Below are positions 54,360 through 64,000 of a stretch of DNA of 64,000 nucleotides, one piece after another. The notes beneath the pieces are model-generated. The model was not told the DNA's origin. It did not search any database and saw only the letters and a program-made list of their open reading frames with translations. Made by a program: the position numbers and the translations under genes. Source of the DNA: Aspidiotus rigidus (lineage: Eukaryota > Arthropoda > Insecta > Hemiptera > Diaspididae); the NCBI GenBank assembly GCA_035079385.1, contig JAVHKY010000029.1, forward strand, positions 12,214,001 to 12,278,000, in the 5' to 3' direction. Each line of letters begins with the position of its first letter. Position 1 is the first letter of the stretch.

Positions 54360-57300
54360 ATGACTGACCCAGGAAACCAGAGGCTGTTCGTCGGAAACCT
54401 GCCCAACGACACTACTGAAGATGATTTGAAAAAACTGTTCAAGAAATTCAAAGTTGCTGATGTCGAAATCAAGCGAAAGAAAACTTTGGATGCAGAATCT
54501 GTGTTCGCTTACGTAAATATCAGTAAGAAACGAGTTGATGAATGTAAGTATTTGAATTATCTTTCTCATTAAATAGATAGAGTTATCTCTACCTGAATGA
54601 TTGAATCCAATCGTAATTTCTTACAGGTATGAATGGACTGTATGGTTACAAATGGAAAAATCAAGGATTAAAGATCGAAGTCGCGAAGGAAAGTTTCTTG
54701 GACCGTTTAAAGAATGAGAGGCTACAAAGAGAAGAAGGCAATACCGAGAAGAAATCGATACCGGCTTCCTTGTCGTTGAATAATCACGTGCCGAAAAATA
54801 AGAGGATAAAGTTTGACTTGGAGGATGACTCTCCTCTACATAATGAAAACGGCGAAGAGACAAGTCCCGAGAAAAACATCTCGAATGAGAATGAAGAATT
54901 GGATCTCCCTCGCAGTAGAAACTTACCTATGTTTCGCGGAATCTCAACCACGGACGATTATCAAGATATACCTGAAACCGTGACCAAAAAGTCGCCCCAA
55001 AAAACTTCCTCTATCGAGAAACAGAAACGAAAATCTGGCATCGAAAACTCGATGAAAAGATTCGAAGATTTTAGTAGCGTATGGAGAGATGATACGGATG
55101 AGAACAATTTTGTCTTCGGTAATACTGATCTTTCGTACGATTCGTATAATGGAGAAAAGAAATCATTGAAGAAACAGCGTAGAATTGAAACGGAGAAAAA
55201 TCACTTTGAACCGGAAAGATTGAAAAAATCGGAACCTCCCCAGATGAAATCGAAAAGCGTGAGCGAAATGAAACGTAGATCGGCCCTGGAAAAGAAGTGG
55301 AATTCAGTGAAGGAGAAGAAAAATATCATTCAAAATGCTTTGAAAAATATTGTAAGTTTCTGGGTATGTTCGTGTTGGGCCAGAATCGCGTCGCTGCAGT
55401 GATTATTTCTTGGTAAAAAATTATAGTACAATAAAGCGCTGTATGAAGTTTGGAGAAAATCTTTCTCTTGAGGATAAAAATGAGGTGTCATTGATCTGGG
55501 GTAAGCAGCTTATTGTGAATAGCAATTGCAGCGACACGGTGATCGTCCCGTCCTTAAAACAGAATTCTGTATTGAATTTGGGACGTGCTCAGAAAACTGT
55601 AGAGTAATTCATCAAACGTGTAAAATATTGTTCCCGTCTTTTCTTGTCTCTCCAAACGCTTGTTGTGAAATATTGTACCTCGTAGCCACCACTCATACCA
55701 CCGGTAGTTTGTTCTGAGCCCGTCATAAATTATAACTTATTGTTTAAGAATCTTATTTTTGGTTTTTAGCATGTGAAAAAAGATATGTTACATCACGACG
55801 ACGTGGAGATAACATCACCAATCCAAAATGGAGTTCCAGTCCTCAGTGATTCAAACGAGAAACCAGCATCTAGCCATAAAAAGCTGACCTTATTTGACGA
55901 TTCTGCCGATGAAGATATTCCAGAGCCTAGTTTTGAAGTCAGACCTTATTTAGAAGGAGACAAAGGTTTAAAGGTAGGTTTTTTATATTTTTAGCCGTGA
56001 TTTCTTCTGACACAGTTACATGGGCACAAGAAAAATTCTTCATGTTTCTGTTATGTCAAGAATTTCAGTAGCATCCTCTGTGTAGCCTTTACAAAGTACT
56101 GCGTGATGACTGAATCTGGGTCTAAAAGTATTTTTCTGTTGGCATCCTTGATGATGAACTTTTTTTTTCTCTTGTGCCGGCTGATCCATTTGATCAGAAG
56201 ATCTCAAAATTGGAGAACTAACATTTTACTAATCTCAAAAGTTGTGCATTTGTTTAGAGACTGAGTTTGAAAGCCAAGTTAGCCAATGATGAACGTTTCC
56301 GAATAGATGAACGCTTCTTTGATGCAGACGAAACGAAGCCTATGACCTTAAATGGTGGGAAGAACAAGTCGACGCCTGGGTAAGCCTCAGTTTTTTTAGA
56401 TCTGTTCAAAATTCCCTTTGTATTGAATCTTTTTAGGAACTCACCATCGAAAATAATGAGATGGTGAAATTTGTTTTCTTACTAAGCTTCTCTGAATTGA
56501 AAGAATTATAATTGTTCAAGGTCGATGAAACGTTATGATCCCACGCAATCTATTGCTGAAAGGTCTGTAAATCAGAATGAGAGGAAACTTCATAAAGAAA
56601 AGAAGCTAGCAGAGAAGAACCGAAATAAAGTTAACAAAGAAGAGAAGACCGAACGTTTACAGTTGTTGAAACCTGAAGTATCTAAAGAAAAACATTACAC
56701 AGTGTCGGAGAATTTGTGGGAAGCATTTAAGGAGAAAGATGAAAAAACTTCGTTTAGCCTTTCGGCAATGTTTGACGCTCAGTTAAATCAAAGTAAGTAC
56801 CATTACGCGGTATCCTGTTCATTGATCTTAAACTCCTAAGTTTACTAGCGTGTAATCGTATTCATTGTTTAGATAAACGAAAAGGTAATGAAGAAGAGAA
56901 ATCACCTTCGATATTCCCTCAAAAGAAGCAAAAAATCGTCGTAAATCCGTTAGAGAACATTATTCCGTTCGAAGAAGAAAATAGTGAAGAAGACGACGAA
57001 AGACCATTGGATATCTTACCGGTGGCCGTACCCCCTGAAAAAATACTCGGTAAATGTGGAGTATGGGGTGAGACATTTTTCTTCAAACCCGATGATTCTC
57101 GACTGAAAGGTAGGCGTAAATATAACTCTCATCAACTTATGAATCGATTCTCGTTTATTTTTCTCTCACATTAGTTCCTCGTTTATATTAATGTAGAAGC
57201 GGCAAGTTTTTATAAGTCTTCCAAGCTGACAGAAAAAGAAGATTTTGTTACACGAAGGAAACATTTGAGAAGTATAGTTAAAAAGAAAATCCAGAACAGT

Positions 57301-57390
57301 CGACGAGATAAACGAGTGTTCAAACGAAAATTGGGAGGTAAAATTGATAGAGCTAAATTTAAGATGAGATTAAAGAGAATCCATTCGTGA
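54360..57390 (+). CDS. NOL8: Nucleolar protein 8-like RRM protein
   Basis: NOL8 is a nucleolar protein with an N-terminal RRM involved in ribosome production and cell growth. Seven exons join to 645 aa: 54,360-54,543, 54,627-55,351, 55,770-55,973, 56,258-56,379, 56,521-56,792, 56,873-57,109 and 57,197-57,390. The RRM has RNP2 RLFVGNLPND and RNP1-like SVFAYVNIS, then WKNQGLKIEVAKESFLDRLK, closely matching the family's AKESFLHRL. The middle is lysine/glutamate-rich and acidic. The C-terminal part keeps NOL8 landmarks: DERFRIDERFFDAD, KRYDPTQS, EVSKEKHYTVSENLWEAF, FSLSAMFD, WGETFFFKPDDSRLK and ASFYKSSKLTEKE. The tail is strongly basic. It is shorter than human NOL8 (over 1,100 aa) because the low-complexity middle is reduced. 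Confidence 0.92.
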
Positions 57391-57869
57391 TAATTTTAAA
57401 GATAATAATTGTGATAATTAATATATTTTTATTGAATGTTTCAATTGTACAGAATACGAAGAATGAAATTTTTTAATAGATTCGTTCCAAAAAAGTTGTT
57501 TTTTGTTTTTGAATTTCACTATCTCGATATTAAACGTTGATAAACTTTGTGAATACCTACCATCTTTAGAATGAAGGCTGAATTTGAAATTCACGACAAA
57601 CGGTACAAAATTTTTTACAATCTCTTGCAAATGGAGACAGAATAATTTTGTGAAAAAGCTATAATCATCTTCTTTCATAAATGAGACAAAGAAAATTGTG
57701 AGTTTTATATATACTCGAATGTCTTTCTTTTCCAAACAAATACCCCCATCATACTTATGTTTGCGAATCTGGCTAAATAAACCTTTCAAACAGCTTATGC
57801 ACGCTGTGAATATTTTGTCAATCCTTCAGTGCGTGTTGAAATGTTCTTACTTCTACTGCCTATTTTAAA
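57391..57869. other. NOL8-TPR gene interval
   Basis: About 480 bases between two plus-strand genes, holding the NOL8 3' UTR and the promoter of the TPR gene. The 123-codon minus-strand ORF at 57,418-57,789 has no domain and is likely chance. Confidence 0.5.
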
Positions 57870-60800
57870 ATGATGTTAGAACGAGTCAGTTTAAATGGGT
57901 TCTTGCTCTTAATAGTTACACTAGGAGAATATCAAGTCAGTGGTTTACCTCCGTCACAAGCTACCATCAATAAGTACGTACCACATTGTAGTTCGATTCC
58001 AAATTTAGTAAAATATATTCAATTGTATGTAGTATACCTTTATGAAAGAATATTTTAATAATTGACCCTGGTAGATTAATCCCCCACCCCACTTACCCCT
58101 GTTTTTGGTTCCTAACATGTATTGAATAGAGACACTTACTCAATAAGATCAGGTATCAACATAATTGTTCATCGTATTCGACAACCTAGCTCGTTTTTGA
58201 TGAATGAGGCGCAGAAAAACTACTGAATTATCAACTCCATCATATCCTCGTAGTGTCTACCTACCTATCTATTTACGTACTTAGGCGCATTTATTACTAT
58301 GATTCAGATCAAAAGGAAATGCATCATCTTCATCAGAACGCACCTGGTTATCTTCTTGTGGTGAGTACGATTAAAACCTGGAACCATATTCATCACTATT
58401 TGAATTTTCTTTTTTCGATGAAATTTTGTCGTTACTACCACACCAATGGTGGTATACCAATAGCCTAAAAATCAAGTTCAAATTATTGTTACCTTAAAGA
58501 TAATTTCTTCAAGAGAGGTAGTGAACTAGCGGCCATAGGACGTCGACTGCAGGAAGAAAAGAAATATGATGAGGCAATCAAATGTTTTACCAATGCTATA
58601 GTGAGTATATCTAGACATAGTGGGAATATTCGCATCATGGTCTGTTCCTTTGAAGCATTCCTCTTCTTTTCAGAACAAAAATAGTCCTAGCAAAATGGAT
58701 TATTACAGAATGCGAGCAAATTGTTACAACGAGATGGAATATTATGATGAAGCAATTGCAGACCTCGAAGAAGTAATTAGGAAAGAATCGCGTAAAGAAG
58801 ATAGGCTCACCCTTAGCAGAGTGCTACTTAATGCCGAGTATTTGAACCGAGCAATAGAAGGTGTGAACATCTTGGTATGCTGATATTTCTATACTTTATT
58901 TCTATACTGGACCCAAAAGATTTAGGCCCGTCTATTCTGAGGTTTATCTTCTAGTACAGGAGAGAGATCATCCGATTGTGAACATTTATGAGTAGAGCAT
59001 TTCTAGGGGTTTTAAGGTTTTTAGAATGTTTTCTATACAATCCAAAATTCTAGACTGAGGTTGAATTTTATGCAGCTTATTTGTTTTGCATTTAATCCCA
59101 TGAAGAGTACTTGACCCAAAGTCATTACAGGAATAAGATGATGTTAACCTGAATCTGATTCAACACCACAGTTCCTCGAATTTGTATATTATTGAATTTC
59201 TTTGTTAAAGAAATACTTGCTCTGAATGATATCAACGAACTAGTGAACTTAGCAAATGAATTAACGTCCAAAAGACACTATAATGATGCACTTCGCTGTT
59301 ATACTCGCGCAATTGTAAGTATAATTTAATGAAAAATATAGGTCTTGATAGCACTGACCGGAGTCGGAGCATATCTGAGATCGAAAGTTTTCACGGAAGC
59401 TAAGAATATAGTTCTGACATCGAATCTCGAAATGAATCTATTTTGTTTAATCTAATTTCAGGAGAACGATTCTTCTCAAGCGCGGTATTTCGTATTACGT
59501 GGAAATTGTTACACGGGGATGAGAAACTTTGAAAGAGCAATACAGGATTTTTATAAAGCAGTAGAAAAAGACCCTTCTACCCAGTCGCATCGAAAACTTT
59601 TGAAACGAGCATTGTTCGATCATGGAGCATTTGATTCCCCGAGAATTGTGGGTAAGAATGCATAAACTGTGTCAATCTCTCTTTCTCGCTATACTTGACG
59701 CGATTGAAATTCGAAGGTTTAAAAGCTATTGGGGATAAATAGAAACACCTGATTATTTTGTGAGGAGATTCAGCATGGACGGATTTTCTATCATGTGAAG
59801 AGTTGGTAGCCAGTCTCACAAATTGTGAAATACTCACGCGTTTTGTAACTAGATTTTTTTTCTTCCTAGGACCTCTTTCTGTGTTACGTGAAATCGAGTT
59901 GGAAAGTCTAGGAGATCAGCTTTATTCGAATGGAAAATTTGAAGCAGCTGCCCGTTGCTACTCGGAGGCAATTGTTAGTAAAGGTTGCGTAGAATGATGT
60001 GTGTCCAAGCGAAGGGGCTCGACTTAGCCTATTCAGCATATGAATGTTACAGGTGTCAGTTCTCATAAGATACCTAATGTTGAATATGCATATCATTTAT
60101 TTTTCAGAATAAAAATCCTCACCAGATACGATATTATCAACTACGAGGAAATTCATTTCTACAAATGAGAGACCTGGAAACGGCGCTACACGACTTCCGA
60201 TACATGAAGGAACTTGACCCGCATAATATGAAGATTCGGATTTTTCTATGTCAAGCATTAATGGATTGCGAACAATTTGACGAAGCTATAACTGGTACAT
60301 TTGTATTTCAATACTCTTTCAACAACCTCAATGTAATTCTTAATTCAAACATTGTGATACGTGCACTTCTAGTTGCGATTTGAATTAGAATCAGATAGAA
60401 CTAGGCCTAACACATGCGAAGTGAGCTTTTAACAACAATGATCGCTGTATGGCGCGGAAAATGTTGCCTTCCCTCTGTTTTCAAAATCAAAACACCGTTT
60501 AAACATTGATTAGCTGATTCACGTCTAGTGTAGGGCTGAATAATCTCAGTTTACAGAACCTGTTTAAAAATACATATAATTAATATATCTGTAGAGAAAT
60601 AGGTGCCTAGCATAGCCTATACCGTAATCATTATAAGATGTACGTTTGTCCTCAAAATAGAAACAATCGAGCTGAATGATCCTGAAAAGCTCGCGCTACT
60701 GGGGAATCAGTTGACAGCCAAGAAGCAATTTGATGGTGCCCTTCGTTGTTACACAATTGCAATTGTACGTGATATTTCAAATGATCGAGAGAACTACTTT

Positions 60801-63643
60801 AATTACCTTTACATTCTACTTCGGTTTAAAACAATATCATTTCAATCTTAGGAGAAAGTACCCACGGAAGCTTGGTATTATCTGCTACGAGGAAATTGTT
60901 ATACGGGGCTAAAAGACTTCAAGAAGGCAGCTCTCGACTTTCATAAAGCGGTGCAATTGAAACCTCATATTGAACCAACGCGAGATTTATTGAAGAGAGT
61001 TTTACTCGATGTTGGAAAATTTGATGCAGAGTTAGAAGGTGAGTGTCTGTATGAAAATTTGATTCTTAGTTACAACGTTTTCCAGATTGTAGATTATGAT
61101 TGCGAAGAGAAAAGAGGACAGTACATTGAGGTTAACTGAAATTATGTAGATTTGGCAGGAGGAAGGAGGATTTTTTGGCTGCGAAAAATAAAACTTTTGA
61201 GTGTATTGATAGAATTCGAGCTCTTAGTCTTGTTCCAGAAGATTTCCATATATGGAGGGGAAGGGGAAGTATTAATTGTGATAACAAACCAAATTTTTGT
61301 AAGAAAATGACCTTTCATAATTATCTCGATACCTTGAATGATACACTCTGTCCACAGGAACTCTCACCGACCTCAATGATACTGAACTCTCATCACTTGG
61401 AAACGATTTTATTTCCAGAAATAAATTTGAAGAGGCACTACGTTGTTACACTGAAGCAATTGTAAGTATGTACAATCATACCTTGAATGTTTTCATAATT
61501 TCGAGATAAAACTTGAAGCTTACATTTTTCCGTATTAGAGAATACCTCCCGTATGTCTATACATTGAAATAATAATCTTTTAGAACAAAAATTCAACGGT
61601 AACGCAGTATTACAAAGCGCGAGGAAGTTGTTACTTATCTTTGAAAGATATAGGTATGGCAATATTCGATCTCTGCATAGCGGTGCAAAACAATCCTCAA
61701 GATATGGAAAGTCAGGAATATTTGAGGCAAGCGTTGTTTCAATGCGAGAAATTCGATGAAATTACAGAAGGTAATGTGAACTCGCTTTTTGTGAGACAAA
61801 AGTAAATCTGATAAGTAATTTGGATGAACATTGAATGAAGAAACTAAACAAATCGAAAGTCTACTACCGTACAAATTGACTTTTTCCTTAATCAGGGACA
61901 GATTTTATGACAATAATCAATTTAAAATGATCTTGTCGTAATCGTATTCGTATTTTATTTCAGAAACCCTTCTTCTACTGACAGATGATAAACTTGGAAA
62001 ACTAGGAATTGACTTTTTTTACCAGAATAAACTTCAAAATTCTATACGATGTTACACTGAGGCAATTGTAAGTTGGGCTGGTGAAAATGAATTGAAAGAT
62101 AATTAACCCGTAAATACGGTGACCGAATAAAATAGTAATATTTCTTCGAGAGCTTTAGGAGAGATTGAAATTATAATTTTAAAGTATTTTGTCTTTCAGA
62201 AAAAAAATTCTTTCAAAGTACGATATTATAAAGACCGGGGAATGTGTTTCCGGCAACTTAAAACTCTGGATATGGCAATAAGTGATTATAAAATGGTTCT
62301 GCAAATGGATCCGAACGATAAGGACAATCGAGACTTTCTCAACAAAGCGTTATTTGAATCCGAAAGATACGAGGAGCTTATAGAGGCAGGTGAGAATATT
62401 TTATATTGAACCTAATGCTTGAAGTTATTTACCAGAGGGTTTTATCTGAAGCTATTTTCTCTTCGGAGGGGAGAAATTCATTTATTGTTTCCAACTTGAA
62501 TTTCTCGAACCACTTTGAGACACATTAACTTTATCATAGCTCCAAAGAATTTGTCATACCTACTTTCGCGATATACACAGTTAAGTTACATGTTTTTCCA
62601 AATTCCAAGAGGAATTTCGAGCATTAAATCATCATCATTGAAGGGTGTCAAAATTTAAGAACAACAATAATATCTTACGCCTTTTCTATTTCAAGGTGCT
62701 CTCGCATTTACTCACGCTGAAATGGCCGAGCTTGGAGAGAAATTTTTTTCCATCGAGAAATTTGAAGAAGCTATTCGCTGCTACACGGAAGCAATTGTAA
62801 ATATAATAATTTAGCATGTTTTAAAACATTTTTAAGCCCACTCCCTCTTTTTAAAGAGGTCTCAGGCGCCCCTGTTGGTAAACGTTTTTTCGGGGATAGA
62901 AAAACGCCAATTTAGGCTATTAAAATTCATCGTTATGAATTTCAGAGAAAATATCCGCACGAAGCGAAATATTTCAAAAAAAGAGGTCTCTGCCATAAAA
63001 GAATGGGAAATTTAGCAGAGACTGCGTCGGATTACCAGAAAGCCGTGGAACTAGCGCTCTACAATGCTACGCATCGGATCGATCTGAGTGCAATATTTGA
63101 AGAAATGGGAAAATATACCGAAGCTCGAAATGGTAGAGATATTTTTACTCGATTTAATCATTATTATGATACTTATTTATGATCGTCAGTGTGAAGTCAC
63201 GGATTACAGTATTCTTTCATACAACACTGCCTAGCTTTGGCAAAGAACTCCTACACAGAACGTATGAACAGTTCGGATAACGCTAGATTAGATGAAGCGC
63301 GTCAGAAATTGGAGGAAAAAGTTGAAAATATCCGATTAGAAAAGCTGAAAGTGAGTCTCTTATTGACGAGCAATAAAGAATTCAAAAGTTCTCAATCCCA
63401 TTGTAATATACGTGTCATCTATTGTTTAGGTCTACTTGATGAAGTTGATACGTGAAGATACTGAACGTAAAATTTTTAAAATGCAAAGAGAGGGCATGAA
63501 CAGCATTTTAAGAATAATAAGAAGTCTAGAATCAAAACGAGTACAAGTACATTCTGAGCTATCTATTAGAGCCCAGTTGAAAAGAAACAATATTTCTATT
63601 TTTTGTAATTCTCACCTCCTCTGATTTTTTGCAGGATATGTAA
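57870..63643 (+). CDS. TPR-repeat protein of repeated two-exon modules
   Basis: No orthologue recognised. Exons: 57,870-57,973, 58,285-58,360, 58,514-58,600, 58,674-58,860, 59,211-59,314, 59,462-59,651, 59,870-59,973, 60,108-60,294, 60,661-60,764, 60,852-61,038, 61,358-61,461, 61,584-61,770, 61,964-62,067, 62,200-62,389, 62,696-62,796, 62,946-63,132, 63,235-63,350 and 63,430-63,540; then a short end at 63,635-63,643, or read-through to a stop at 63,624. The product is about 810-840 aa. Exon 1 begins MMLERVSLNGFLLLIVTLG, a possible signal peptide. Short exons (about 104 nt) end in FDGALRCYTIAI-type helices. Long exons (about 187 nt) carry YYLLRGNCYTGLKDF, then DFHKAVQLKP and a FDEAIEG end. Both are tetratricopeptide-like helix pairs. 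The last part (RLDEARQKLEEKVENIRLEK) is a coiled coil. Every module begins in phase 1 and ends in phase 1. Assignment of the first two exons is inference. Confidence 0.88.
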
Positions 63644-64000
63644 TCAAAATCTACATATCCTCAATTTTTTCTGAAAATCGTTGATCTTCCTCACAGGGAA
63701 AAGCTAGTCTCACTGCCATCTGTCTGCAACTTGTGTCCTATGCATATAAATGGGAGGAGTGAAAAAAAAAGTCAAAGCCTCACTTGACAGTAGAATGCAA
63801 CCTTCGTCAAAGTTTCAACATGTAGTCTTATGGGGTGTGGTAGAAAGAAGACAAAATGTCAAAATAATGTCTGAAAACTGTCTGAAAACTGTCGACATTT
63901 TTGCCCAGGGGGATCCGCATCGAGAGGCCACGAGATGTGAAAATATAGAAAATTTTGGAACTAGTGAAGGGCATATGACTATGAAATGCCTCAGTTGGTG
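63644..64000. other. Downstream of the TPR gene
   Basis: Probable 3' UTR and intergenic sequence. A short tandem ATGTCTGAAAACTGTCTGAAAACTGT-like duplication (an 11-base unit) lies near 63,867-63,893. No gene is visible. Confidence 0.4.

Noticed and set aside
54621..54863. Minus-strand 80-codon ORF inside NOL8 exon 2
   Set aside because: It is a shadow of the well-supported NOL8 coding frame.
57418..57789. 123-codon minus-strand ORF between NOL8 and the TPR gene
   Set aside because: AT-rich, no domain, and no splice or promoter support.

Overview
This window reads as animal nuclear DNA, most likely from an arthropod and probably an insect. The genes have many short introns with GT-AG borders. 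The orthologues recognised (RpL3, RpS19, PICK1, NUDT2, NOL8, ANKFY1) are animal genes, and the left part carries an insect-style Ly6 protein and insect-style non-LTR retrotransposon remains. The order is not settled; Hymenoptera is only a guess. All identifications were made by reading the sequence; no database search was run.

Layout. The left two thirds (about 1-39,900) is almost gene-free and repeat-rich. Two arrays of a roughly 180-bp unit (about 420-1,910 and 4,340-6,545) share a core with dispersed repeats found at 14.9-17.4, 21.1-21.5, 25.6-30.0 and 31.2-34.0 kb. A degenerate short-period satellite fills 9.2-12.3 kb and is split by a duplicated AT-rich block. At least eight inverted-repeat (fold-back/MITE-like) elements, four degraded non-LTR retrotransposon fragments and one Ty3/gypsy-like scrap are scattered through it. 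The only convincing gene there is a two-exon C-terminal part of a Ly6/three-finger protein (23,065-23,918).

The right third (39,962-63,643) is gene-dense: ANKFY1 5' part (-), RpL3 (-), NUDT2 (-), RpS19 (+), PICK1 (-), NOL8 (+) and a TPR-repeat gene (+). RpS19 and PICK1 converge with about 140 bp between their stop codons. PICK1 and NOL8 diverge from a shared 630-bp interval. Coding exon chains for the complete models keep frame throughout: RpL3 407 aa, RpS19 163 aa, PICK1 478 aa, NUDT2 141 aa, NOL8 645 aa. RpL3, RpS19 and NOL8 belong to ribosome production. RpL3 introns carry three well-formed C/D box snoRNAs whose guides match conserved 18S/28S rRNA, one of them apparently SNORD83, which also lies in RPL3 in human. 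A tandem pair of H/ACA-like RNAs with compensatory base changes sits in another RpL3 intron.

Most unusual items: (1) a TPR gene built from a two-exon, phase-1-symmetric module repeated about seven times, with a possible signal peptide; (2) the snoRNA set of RpL3 and two separate tandem-duplicated structured RNA pairs in and beside it; (3) the shared core linking a satellite array to the dispersed repeats; (4) several structured fold-back elements, one with nested tandem palindromes and one with an alternative hairpin.
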